Shown here piece by piece: positions 9,686 to 19,390 of a DNA stretch of 64,000 nt (position 1 is its first letter; the number at the start of each line of letters is the position of its first letter). The stretch comes from Rebecca billardiae RCC1528. Lineage: Eukaryota; Haptophyta. Under the pieces are notes generated by a model. It was not told the DNA's origin, did not search any database, and was given only the letters and a program-made list of their open reading frames with translations. The stretch spans positions 1 to 64,000 of the forward strand of contig OZ251247.1 in NCBI GenBank assembly GCA_965240325.2, in the 5' to 3' direction. The position numbers and the translations under genes were made by a program.

Positions 9686-11134
9686 TCAGCAGACGCGCGC
9701 CCGCCACGCCGTCTCGACGCACGTGGGCTTGGCAATCGACGAGCGCTCGGCCAAGCTCATGCCGAGGCCGAGCGCAGCCGAGCGCTTGCCGCACGCGTAC
9801 ACGCTGCCGTCTGCACTCACAAACAGCGAGTGGGCGACGCCCATGGCACAGCGCACCACGCGAGCTTGGGCGAGGACGCCCCGTCGTGTGGGGGTATTGG
9901 GAGCTGCTTTCCTCCGCCGCCCGAGCGGGCCGTGCCCGTTGTCCCCGAACGCGTGCACGCTGCCGTCCGCGCCCAGCACAGCGCTGCTGCGATCGCCAGC
10001 GCACGCGCGCACGATGCGCACACCCGCGATGGTGTCAATCCGCCTCGGTGTGGGCTGCGTGTGCGTGTCTCCGTGCCCCAGCCTGCCATCCGCGCCGTGC
10101 CCAAACGAGTACACCGCCCCGTTGCTGTCCACCACCAGGCTGTGCATATAGCCCGCGCTCACGTGCACGGCGCGCACGCCCGCGAGCGCCTCGATGCGCC
10201 TCGGCGTGAGCTGATCCTCCTCACCGCCGTGGCCGAGCTGGCCCATGTAGCCATGGCCGCACGAGTAGACGGCGCCGTGCGCCGAGAGCAGTAGCGTGTG
10301 GAATGCGCCCGCGGCGACGCCGCCCACGCGCACGCCGTCCAGCGCCTCGATGTGCGTCGGCTCCCACCTGTCCTCCTTGTCGCCGTGGCCGAGCTGGCCG
10401 GAGTGGTTCCAGCCCCAGCTGTACGCGCACCCAACGGCGCTGAGCGCGAGGCTGTGGTAGGTGCCAGCGGCGATGCCCACCACCACGACGCCAGCGAGCG
10501 CCACGATCGGCTCAAACTCGCGCCGCTCCTCCGCGTCCCCCAGCCCCAGCTGGCCCCTGCTGTTGTTGCCGCAGCCGTACACGGCGCCGGCCTCGCTCAG
10601 CGCGAGCAGGTGCTCGCCGGCGGCCACCGCGACCACGCGCACCGCGCTGAGGGAGGTGACGCGCGTCGGCACGCGCACTGCCGGCGCATCGCGGTGGCCG
10701 GTTGCCGCGCGCGCGATATACTCGCCCGTCAGCTTCCTGGTGTCCTCGTCCTCCGCCTTCTCCTCGCCGCACGTGTGCAGCCCGCCCTCCGCGTCCACAA
10801 ACGCGCTGAACTCAGCGCCTGCCGAGACCGGGGATGCGTGCGCGCGTGCGAGCTTGTGAAGGCGCTCGCGCAGGAACAGCGCCTCTGTCCACGTGCGCAC
10901 GCCCGAGGGCAGCGTCGCCGGCAGCGCGCGCTCGTGCCCACGCGCGCGCGCGCGCTCGCGCAGCGCGCGCTCGACTGGCGAGCACCCGCCGGGCGGCGCG
11001 GCGTGGAAGAGGCGCGCGGTGGCGTTCAGGCTGGCGAGATCGCGCAGCCGCAGGAGTGACGTGATGCGGTCGAGCACCTCTGACGGCAGGTCGTCGAACC
11101 CGGGGCGCGGTGCGTGCGTCCGTGCCGTGGCCAT
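9686..11134 (-). CDS. F-box/RCC1-repeat protein, copy 5
   Basis: 482 residues, MATARTHAPRPGFDDLP start, WRARVC end. It is a near twin of the 36902 gene, 27 kb away: both share the CGEEKAEDEDTR segment, the one-residue-shorter blade 1 (AAGEHLLALS), the AGTYHSLALSAVG blade 2 and the unusual end AERSSIAKPT. It differs from that twin in the leader (LFHAAPPGGCSPVE here, VFHAAPPGGRSAVE there) and in blade 5 (DR here, SG there). Variable pairs: E (one residue), TY, AF, YM, DR, VA. The twin promoter flank is cut just upstream by the foldback element that begins at 11,221. Confidence 0.86.
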   Translation of the reverse strand: MATARTHAPRPGFDDLPSEVLDRITSLLRLRDLASLNATARLFHAAPPGGCSPVERALRERARARGHERALPATLPSGVRTWTEALFLRERLHKLARAHASPVSAGAEFSAFVDAEGGLHTCGEEKAEDEDTRKLTGEYIARAATGHRDAPAVRVPTRVTSLSAVRVVAVAAGEHLLALSEAGAVYGCGNNSRGQLGLGDAEERREFEPIVALAGVVVVGIAAGTYHSLALSAVGCAYSWGWNHSGQLGHGDKEDRWEPTHIEALDGVRVGGVAAGAFHTLLLSAHGAVYSCGHGYMGQLGHGGEEDQLTPRRIEALAGVRAVHVSAGYMHSLVVDSNGAVYSFGHGADGRLGHGDTHTQPTPRRIDTIAGVRIVRACAGDRSSAVLGADGSVHAFGDNGHGPLGRRRKAAPNTPTRRGVLAQARVVRCAMGVAHSLFVSADGSVYACGKRSAALGLGMSLAERSSIAKPTCVETAWRARVC

Positions 11135-11215
11135 CGAGTCGAGCGCGAGAGAGGAGGAGGGCCGATGAGTTGAGGTGAGGAACCGGCAGGGGTGGACAGG
11201 GCAAGACAGGGCCAG

Positions 11216-11220
11216 GGATG
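11216..11220. repeat. 5-bp target-site duplication, left copy (GGATG)
   Basis: GGATG immediately precedes the outer foldback element, and an identical GGATG follows it at 16,183-16,187. The uninterrupted paralogous flank upstream of the 36902 gene carries a single GGATG (38,432-38,436) in the same context (GGCCAGGGATGGCACAAGCG), which defines the empty site. Confidence 0.9.
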
Positions 11221-11287
11221 GAGGGAGCACGGCCGAACTCGGACTCGTGTGAAGGTCCCTCCCACTGGGACCTTCACACGTCTCGAG

Positions 11288-14200
11288 GGACCTTCACACG
11301 TTCGACGAGTGAAGGTCCCTCCGCTGGCGCCGCCCGTTGGCGCTGGATGGGATGGCCGCGTGCGTGCGCGAGCGCCCGCCTCGCGTCGCGCGCCCCGCGC
11401 GCAGAGCGCGCGCTCGGCCGCGCGCGACGCGGCGGAGTCGAGGCTGACATGCCCCTGGCCCACTTCGCGCCGCGCAACGCCGCCCACGCCCATCGCCGCT
11501 CGCACGCGCAGGCCTGCCGCGCACGGCTTGGGCTTTTCAGCACAGGCTGGCGGCGGCGCGCCGGGCCGAGGGCTCGGCCGGTGTTGTGCCCCTCGGCCAG
11601 GCCGAGACTTGGCGGAGGCGCGGGTAGTACCATCGCCTGCCCAGATCCCGGGCCTCGCCGTCAGAGTGTGCACGCGAGGCGCGCTGTCGTGGTCGACAGG
11701 TGAGGTGCCGCGTGCTCGCCCTCGAGCGGGCAGCGGACATACCGGCAGGCGCGCGCGCACACAGCGGGGCTGTCGAGCTGCTTCCGGCTGGGTAGATCGA
11801 CGGCGCATGCCCTGGCCCTGGTCTGGGAGGCGTGCGCGGGTTCGGAGGCCGGTGAACGCTCGGCGCGGACCCACGTGTCTTGCCGGGCACGGTTGCGCGA
11901 CAGCTCGGCAGCCAGTCTCGAGGCTGAGTGGCATCAGAGCGCTTGCCGGCGTGCTGGCGGGCTCAACCGCCGGGCCGATGCCCACGCCTTGGCCGGGATG
12001 CGACCGGCCTCCGCGTCCTCCGCAGCCGCCTGGAGCCGTCGACCCGCTGCCCACGGCCCGCGGCCGGCAGGCCGCTTGGCGGATGGCCAGAGGAGCAGGC
12101 GGCCGAGCCGGCTGGGCGGCAGCGAGGGTGGTGGGGATGGAGGCGGGCTCGGCGGCGGAGGCGGCGGAGGCGGGCTTGATAGCGGGCTCGGCGGCGGCGA
12201 GGATGGCAGGTTCAGTGCTGGCGATGACGGTGGGCTTGGCGGTGAGCTCGGCGGTGGCTGACGTGGCAGACTTGGCGGTGGGATCGGCTGCCGGCGGCTT
12301 GGTGGCAGCGGAGGCGGCGTCGACGGAATCGAGCTCGGCGGCGTGGTCGGAGGCGGTGCTGATGGCGGCGATGATGGTAGCGGGCTTGTTGGCGGCGATG
12401 TAGGCAGCGACGGCTGCGGGCTCAGCGACGGGCTTTGTGGCGGCGATGTGGGCGGTGATGACGGTGGTGGGCTCAGCGGCGGGGTCGGTAGCGGCGACGG
12501 CAGCGGCAGGCTCGAGGTGGGCTTGGTGGCGGTGATGGCGGCCGGGCTCGGCTATGGACTTTGCGGCGGTGGGCTCGGGGGCGGAGTCGGTGGCGGCGAA
12601 GGTGGTGAACCCAGCGCTAGGCTTGGCGCTGGGGTGGAGGAGACGGGCTTGGTTGTCCGTGGTGGGCTTGGTGGCGGCGATTTGGCGATGATGGCTGTGA
12701 GCGGCGGAGTGGCCGTGAGCTCGGCAGAGGTGACGGTGGCTCGGGAACGGTGGCTGGCTCGGCGGCGGCTTCGGCGGCCGCGACGGAGACGGGCTGTGAG
12801 GCGGCTAGGGCGGTGGCGTGGGATGGGATTACTGCGTCACTGTTGCCCTCGGTCAGAGCTTGGCGGGGACACAGCGCGGCCAAGCTCCGGGCGTTGGCGC
12901 TGCCGCCAGGTCGGCCGCAGGCCACCCACTCGTCGGCAAAGCTTGGGCGGCAGCGATGCCCAGACATGAAGGAGGGCACTGCGGGATCGCTGCGTCACCT
13001 CGGGAAGGCTGAGTCAATGAGAGAGATGATCGGCACTGCCCCGTCTGGTGGAGTTCGATGAGCTGACTTAGACTACTTTTGCGACCGTAGGCTGCTGCTC
13101 GGCCTTGTCAGAGTCGACATCCGACCTAGCGCCAGCGCGGCGCAGTACGTATCGATTGAGTCATTGCGCGGACCAGCAGCATGAGACGTCATCGCGACTC
13201 GGAGTTCGTCACGTGCCACTCAACCGCGTCCGACCCGCCCCACTGCCACCTTGGGCAAGCGCCTGCAGACGATACGGCGGGCCAGCATCATAAGCTGCGC
13301 TCCTGCTGAGTGCTGGCTGATGATGACTGCGTCAGACGACTGCGCATTGCAGCCGCAGCCATACCGTACATACGTTCTCAGCGGGACTACGCGCGACGAG
13401 TTGTTCTGCCTTCTAGCGGTGCCGGCACGTGGCGCGACGATTCTGGCGTCATTATCACTTGACGACTCGACTGATCACGACGAGTGGCCCTTCTCAAGCA
13501 CGTGCAGCAGCATTAGAAGTATCGCCTACACTCGTCCGTCATCGTCTGGTTCCCCTGAGAAGTCTTCTGGAATGCATCAGCGACATGCTCCCGCAGCCTG
13601 GTCAGTGGTCCAAGCCAGTCACATCCGGCAGCCTGACATCATCCCACATGCCGCGCGGGCAGAGAGGCGCGCTATGCCCATGCGACTGGCTTCCTAGAAG
13701 CTGCCGTGACGGAACGAGTGTCAGCAGTGGACCGCCGGCCGGTGCCGCGCGCCGCACCGCCGGGCCCAATGGCAACGAACACCCGGTGGCCGGCGGTGCG
13801 GCCCTAGGCTAGTGCGGCGGATCTATCGAGTATAGAACGACCGGCCGTGACGCGCTCTGCACCACGTACATTCGGACGCGGCAATGAGCAGCATGCACCA
13901 CAGTCCGGCCGTCTCAGGTCGCTGTCGTCGGCAGCCAGCCGGTGCCGGGCACGGTGGCGCCGGGCGCTCGTAGCTGAAGGACCGCGATCAAGGATTGATT
14001 GCCAAGTCGTCAGCCGACGACTGGGAAGTTGAGCCTGATGCTGCCCGCTGCCGGTTCGCGGGACGAATGACGAGCAGCCTATGGCCCGTGAACCTGCGTC
14101 AGCTCCTAGAACTCTTCCAGACGTGGTGAGGATATCCCTCACGAACTCAGCCCTCTTGCGCTGACGCAGCGCGTCTTGCGGCCTGCTGCGTGCCGCGAGC

Positions 14201-14999
14201 TATCGGACAGCGCGGCCCGCCGGCCGCGGGCCTTGGGCGGCGGGTCGACGGCTCCAGGCGGCTGCGGAGGACGCGGAGGCCGGTCGCATCCCGGCCAAGG
14301 CGTGGGCATCGGCCCGGCGGTTGAGCCCGCCAGCACGCCGGCAAGCGCTCTGATGCCACTCAGCCTCGAGACTGGCTGCCGAGCTGTCGCGCAACCGTGC
14401 CCGGCAAGACACGTGGGTCCGCGCCGAGCGTTCACCGGCCTCCGAACCCGCGCACGCCTCCCAGACCAGGGCCAGGGCATGTGCCGTCGATCTACCCAGC
14501 CGGAAGCAGCTCGACAGCCCCGCTGTGTGCGCGCGCGCCTGCCGGTATGTCCGCTGCCCGCTCGAGGGCGAGCACGCGGCGCCTCACCTGTCGACCACGA
14601 CAGCGCGCCTCGCGTGCACACTCTGACGGCGAGGCCCGGGATCTGGGCAGGCGATGGTACTACCCGCGCCTCCGCCAAGTCTCGGCCTGGCCGAGGGGCA
14701 CAACACCGGCCGAGCCCTCGGCCCGGCGCGCCGCCGCCAGCCTGTGCTGAAAAGCCCAAGCCGTGCGCGGCAGGCCTGCGCGTGCGAGCGGCGATGGGCG
14801 TGGGCGGCGTTGCGCGGCGCGAAGTGGGCCAGGGGCATGTCAGCCTCGACTCCGCCGCGTCGCGCGCGGCCGAGCGCGCGCTCTGCGCGCGGGGCGCGCG
14901 ACGCGAGGCGGGCGCTCGCGCACGCACGCGGCCATCCCATCCAGCGCCAACGGGCGGCGCCAGCGGAGGGACCTTCACTCGTCGAACGTGTGAAGGTCC
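11288..14999. mobile_element. Inner foldback element with 788-bp arms
   Basis: The arms 11,288-12,075 and 14,212-14,999 are inverted copies with about five mismatches over 788 bp by eye. The insert lies in the left arm of the outer element right after CTCGAG (11,282-11,287), and CTCGAG follows again at 15,000-15,005. Excising one CTCGAG plus the insert restores a sequence matching the other outer arm except for one extra A. CTCGAG is itself palindromic, so the exact duplication length (4-6 bp) is ambiguous. The 2.1-kb loop holds a G-rich low-complexity tract and no transposase that I recognise. The near-identical arms suggest a young insertion or arm-to-arm conversion. Confidence 0.85.
12100..12830 (+). 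repeat. GGCGGTGG-type low-complexity tract in the inner-element loop
   Basis: Degenerate repetition of GGCGGTGGGCTCGGCGGC-like units. It reads in one frame as a Gly-rich 208-residue product (from 12,343), but composition alone explains the open frame. It has strong G-over-C skew on the + strand and is a candidate for G-quadruplex or R-loop formation. I do not call it a gene. Confidence 0.6.
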
Positions 15000-15409
15000 C
15001 TCGAGACAAGGGAGTCAAGGGTGCCCGCGCCCCAGTGGCGCGCTCGGCGGATGTTGGGATACACCTTTTTGCCCGCGGCCTGCGGCGGGCGGCGGCGAGG
15101 GCGTGCTCCGCTGGCGGGGCGAGCGCACGGGGCACGGCGCTGCGGGCGCGGATGTGCCCGCGAAGCCGGCGCGTGCAGACGGGCTGTTGCGGGAGAGTAT
15201 TCGGCGCCCTCCTGCGCCGCGCGACTTGCGCCACGCCTCTTTCGCCTCGGCTCAGAGCAGCGCGCACGCTCGCGCCGCCTCAAGGCCAGCCTTGCCGCGC
15301 CGCAGCCGGCCGCGCGCGCGCCGTGCGCGGCGCGGTCGGGAAGGAACGGGCGCTGCTGCCGGGCGAGATGGCAAAGGCATATGCGCACGCCATGCCGCCC
15401 CGCGGCGCC

Positions 15410-15712
15410 TTGATGAGCGTGTCGTCGGTCTGTTTGCATGCCTCTTCGACTTGTCACAAATGGTGTGCACGGCTGCGCGGTCGTGACCCTTGTTGGGACG
15501 ATCATTGAGACACAGAATAGTGCCAGACGGGCACGCGGGCTACTCTTACATGCATGTTCATCACCGCGTGTTCATGTAGAAGTGCTGGGTGCGACGCTTT
15601 CCTCGCGCTGATGCTCTTTCATCATCTTCTGCGAGCTCAGGTCTGGCTTCGTGCACGACAAGTGATCAGCACTCGTCAACAGCTGTGCGGATCCGTTCTC
15701 GTGCTCTTTCGC
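15410..15712. other. Loop of the outer foldback element
   Basis: 303 bp of less GC-rich DNA between the two 403-bp arms. No domain or RNA gene is recognised. It is the only part of the outer element without an inverted partner. Confidence 0.6.
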
Positions 15713-16182
15713 GGCGCCGCGGGGCGGCATGGCGTGCGCACATGCGTTTGCCATCTCGCCCGGCAGCAGCGCCCGTTCCTTCCCGACCGCGCCGCGCACG
15801 GCGCGCGCGCGGCCGGCTGCGGCGCGGCAAGGCTGGCCTTGAGGCGGCGCGAGCGTGCGCGCTGCTCTGAGCCGAGGCGAAAGAGGCGTGGCGCAAGTCG
15901 CGCGGCGCAGGAGGGCGCCGAATACTCTCCCGCAACAGCCCGTCTGCACGCGCCGGCTTCGCGGGCACATCCGCGCCCGCAGCGCCGTGCCCCGTGCGCT
16001 CGCCCCGCCAGCGGAGCACGCCCTCGCCGCCGCCCGCCGCAGGCCGCGGGCAAAAAGGTGTATCCTCACATCCGCCGAGCGCGCCACTGGGGCGCGGGCA
16101 CCCTTGACTCCCTTGCTCGAGACGTGTGAAGGTCCCAGTGGGAGGGACCTTCACACGAGTCCGAGTTCGGCCGTGCTCCCTC

Positions 16183-17073
16183 GGATGGCACAAGCGATTC
16201 GCCGAATTACCATCGGCGACGGCTTCATGGGCGGTGACAGTTGGCGGGCGTCAATCTCGCCTGCCTGAGCTGTGTGCGTCTCTTATTCTTAGTAAACTGT
16301 AGTCCCCCTCGGGGCGCCAGTCCGGCTCAAAAGCGTTGCCGCGGCTCGCGAGATGGCTGCCCATCGCTCCCAGCGTGGGCCATCTCTCGCACAACGAGGG
16401 AGCGCCCACGCGGACACCACGGGCGCGACGGCGCGTGTGGCGTTGCGGGTTGTGTGACATGTACGTGCTTGAGGTATCTACGCACATTGGCGCCTGTAAT
16501 CTACCTCCATTGTCGCTTGGCTTGTGCAAGCGACCGCTGCTGTGATCTTTGATCGTACGCCCGCCCGCGCGGGCGCCCTGCTCGGATTCTTACCCTGCGC
16601 TCCTGGATGAGTGAACGCGAGCAGTGCACGTAGCCTTCGGAGGGAGGCTGCCAGCGCGTGCGCGAGCTCTCGAGCCCATCCGATCCTTGCAGACACCCCC
16701 AGGAAGAGCTCCAGAGCCCGATACACGACAGACTCTAGCTGCAGAAAAATCCCAATTCAAAAAGCAATCACCGTAATGCCTGGTATACTACCACAGGAGC
16801 GGAGACGCTGGCCCTGGAGCGGCGAGCGAAACTACATGCGAGCTGCGAGCGCTGACGGCACGACTCCGACGGCCGCCGGGCAGCGCTGCTCAGAGTGCAC
16901 GCGTACACGCCGCACTGCGCCCCGGACTCGGCAGTCCGGACTCCGCGCCTGCAGGCAGCGCTCAGCCGGCCAGCCCCCGTCCCCTCCGGCCCCGCGCACC
17001 TCGACACTCCCCGCCTCAGGCAGGCCCGCAGCGGCTCCGGCTGCCTGCCCTCGCCTCTCGGAGGCAGGCGGCG
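16183..17073. other. Post-insertion flank, unique DNA, then a truncated inter-gene module
   Basis: The right GGATG duplication (16,183-16,187) is followed by about 25 bp matching the paralogous empty site (GCACAAGCGATTCGCCGAAT), after which the two loci diverge. About 16,210-16,845 holds unique sequence with no recognised gene. From about 16,847 the 3'-flank module of the F-box array resumes abruptly at the GACGGCCGCCGGGCAGCGCT block, lacking its first half, and continues to the stop of the 17074 gene. Confidence 0.6.
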
Positions 17074-18534
17074 TCAGCAGACGCGCGCACGCCACGCCGT
17101 CTCGACGCACGCGGGCGTGGCGATCAGCTGGGTGGGCTCGTCTTGCTCGGCCTCGCTCATGCCGAGGCCGAGCGCAGCCGAGCGCTTGCCGCACGCGTAC
17201 ACGCTGCCGTCCGCACTCACAAACAGCGAGTGGAAGTCGCCCATGGCACAGCGCACCACACGAGCTTGGGCGAGCACGCCCACTCGTGCGGGGGTCTTGG
17301 AAGCCGCGTTCCCGGGCCGCCCGAGCTGCCCATGCGTGTTGTCCCCGAACGTGTGCACGCTGCCGTCCGCGCCCAGCACCGCACTGCCGCCTGAGCCAGC
17401 GCACGCGCGCACAGCGCGCACAGCGGCGAGGGAGTCGATCCACCTCGGCGTGGGCTGCTTGTGCGTGTCTCCGTGCCCCAGCCTGCCATCCCCACCGTGC
17501 CCAAACGAGTACACCGCCCCGTCGCTGTCCACCACCAGGCTGTGCCTGATGACCGCGCTCACGCGCACGGCGCGCACGCCCGCGAGCGCCTCGATGCGCC
17601 TCGGCGTGCGCCGAGCCTGCCTGTCACCGTGGCCGAGACGGCCCATGTAGCCATGGCCGCACGAGTAGACGGCGCCGTGCGCCGAGAGCAGCAGCGTGTG
17701 GTCGTCACCCGCGGCCACCCCGCCCACGCGCACGCCGTCCAGCGCCTCGATGCGCGTCGGCTCCGACCGCTCCTTCTTGTCGCCGTGGCCGAGCTGGCCG
17801 GAGTCGTTGTAGCCCCAGCTGTACGCGCACCCAGCGGCGGTGAGCGCGAGGCTGTGGCCGTAGCCGGCCGAGATGCCGACGATAAGCTCGCTCGTGGGTA
17901 GCTTGACGAGCGCGAACGAGCGCCGCTTCTCCGTGTCCCCCAGCCCGAGCCGGCCGTACCTGTTGTTGCCGCAGCCGTACACGGCGCCGGCGTCGCTCAG
18001 CGCGAGCAGGTGGTCCCAGCCAGCCGCCACAGCGACCACGCGCACCGCGCTGAGGGAGGCGACGCGCGTCGGTACGCGCACTGCATGCATGCCAGCGTGG
18101 CCGATGGCTACGTGCGCTCGATACTCGCCCGTCAGACGTCGGAACTCGTCCAGCACCGCCTCCTCGCCGCACGTGTGCAGCCCGCCCTCCGCGTCCACAA
18201 GCGCGCTGAAGTCCTCGCCGGCCGCAACCGAGGATGCGTGCGCGCATGCGAGCTCGAGTACGCGCTCGCGAACGAGCAGCTCCTCCGTCCACGTGCAGAC
18301 GCCCGAGGGCAGCGCCACCGGCAGCGCGCGCTCGTGCCCACGCGCGCGCGCGCGCTCGCGCAGCGCGTGCTCGACCGGCGAGCACCCGCCGGGCGGCGCG
18401 GCGTGGAAGAGGCGCGCGGTAGCGTTTAGGCTGGCGAGGGCACGCGACGGCAGGCATAAGATGATGCGGGCGAGCACTTCCGGGGGCAGGTCGTCAAGCG
18501 CGAGGGGCGGCGTGCGCGTCCGTGCCGTGGCCAT
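17074..18534 (-). CDS. F-box/RCC1-repeat protein, copy 6
   Basis: 486 residues, MATARTRTPPLALDDLPPEV start, WRARVC end. F-box PPEVLARIILCLPSRAL. The pre-propeller segment (AVLDEFRRLTGEY, then AHVAIGHAGMHAVRVPT) is practically that of the 24958 gene, but the blades differ: variable pairs are WD, YG, DD, IR, SG and DF. In blade 4 the Gly of the AGxxH motif is lost (VSAVIRHSLVV), and blade 5 has GGS where others have SS. The blades therefore look recombined relative to the leader. Otherwise intact. Confidence 0.85.
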   Translation of the reverse strand: MATARTRTPPLALDDLPPEVLARIILCLPSRALASLNATARLFHAAPPGGCSPVEHALRERARARGHERALPVALPSGVCTWTEELLVRERVLELACAHASSVAAGEDFSALVDAEGGLHTCGEEAVLDEFRRLTGEYRAHVAIGHAGMHAVRVPTRVASLSAVRVVAVAAGWDHLLALSDAGAVYGCGNNRYGRLGLGDTEKRRSFALVKLPTSELIVGISAGYGHSLALTAAGCAYSWGYNDSGQLGHGDKKERSEPTRIEALDGVRVGGVAAGDDHTLLLSAHGAVYSCGHGYMGRLGHGDRQARRTPRRIEALAGVRAVRVSAVIRHSLVVDSDGAVYSFGHGGDGRLGHGDTHKQPTPRWIDSLAAVRAVRACAGSGGSAVLGADGSVHTFGDNTHGQLGRPGNAASKTPARVGVLAQARVVRCAMGDFHSLFVSADGSVYACGKRSAALGLGMSEAEQDEPTQLIATPACVETAWRARVC

Positions 18535-19390
18535 CGAGCCGAGCGCGAGAGAAGACGAGGGGAAGGGCCGAGCGGAGGGCGGTGCCGGTGCGGAGGACAC
18601 GGCACCCCTCCGCCTGGATGCACCAGGGCAAACCGTCCCCCAACCAAGTCACAGCGAGGGTGCTGAGCTGCGTCAGTCCTAGCCACTGTCAGTAGCCTGC
18701 TGACGACGGCACTACGCGCATTGATATAGGACCGCATCACTGCTACTGCTCGTCTGATGTGACTTGTGAGCAGCGTCCGGCGCGGTTGATCACTATTCAC
18801 TGGCGCGGGCGCCGGTCGTGAACACCTATATACCGCGTTGGTAACACGCGGGGACGGCGTCAGAGGCAGAGCAGACCGGCCGCGCCTGAGTCGCCACTGC
18901 TGAGACGACCCGGATGATGACGCCTGCATAGTGCATGGCTGGCTCTGGCCGACACCAGCTCGGCTGCTCACGGCACGCAGTCGGCACTGCGGCCGCGACT
19001 GCGACGGCCGCCGGGCAGCGCTGCTCAGAGTGCACGTACACGCCGCACTGCGCATCGGACTCGGCAGTCCGGACTCGGCGCCTGCAGGCAGGACTCAGCC
19101 GCGCGGCGCACGTGCCGTCGCGCCGGCTAGCCCCCCGCCCCCCCCCCCCCCCCGCGCCGGCAGGGCCCAGGGCGGCACGCGCTGCTTTCGTGCCGCAGCC
19201 CTCAACACCCGGAGACGCGCGCTGTTGCCCCCTCCGCTGCCCGTGCCGTGCGCACCCGTGCCGCGCCCAGTGCGCCCGGCATGCAGTGGCACCTCCCCTC
19301 CTCCCCCCGCGCGCACCCCCACACTGCCCGCTGCAGGCAGGCCCGCAGCGGCTCCGGCTGCCGGCCCTCGCCCCTCGGAGGCAGGCGGCG
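18535..19390. repeat. Conserved inter-gene module (copy d)
   Basis: The promoter-side flank of the 17074 gene is close to that of the 2159 gene for the first 50 bp, then diverges and lacks some blocks. The 3' flank of the 19391 gene (from about 18,840) keeps the GTAACACGCGGGGACGGCGT block and the GGCAGCGCTGCTCAGAGTGC block, and has a pure poly-C tract at 19,137-19,153. No gene is seen. Confidence 0.72.

Larger units (their letters stand above)
11221..16182. mobile_element. Outer foldback transposon-like element, carrying a second element inside its left arm
   Basis: The first 67 bp (11,221-11,287, starting GAGGGAGCACGG) are the perfect reverse complement of the last 67 bp (16,116-16,182). 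Without the inner insertion the element would be about 1.24 kb, with arms of 67 + 403 bp (15,007-15,409 against 15,713-16,115, about 98% identical) around a 303-bp loop (15,410-15,712). A 5-bp GGATG duplication flanks it, and an empty paralogous site exists. The termini contain several inverted GGGACCTTCACACG-type motifs that could bind a transposase. I see no transposase, so it is probably non-autonomous. Superfamily is not assigned. Confidence 0.88.

Noticed and set aside
12343-12969. Gly-rich 208-residue protein in the inner-element loop
   Set aside because: Translation of a GGCGG-type low-complexity tract; no start context and no conserved motif.
11221-16182. Assignment of the foldback elements to Transib on the basis of a GC-rich 5-bp duplication
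   Set aside because: The termini start GAGGGAG and GGACCTT, not with the CAC ends expected of that group, and no transposase is visible.
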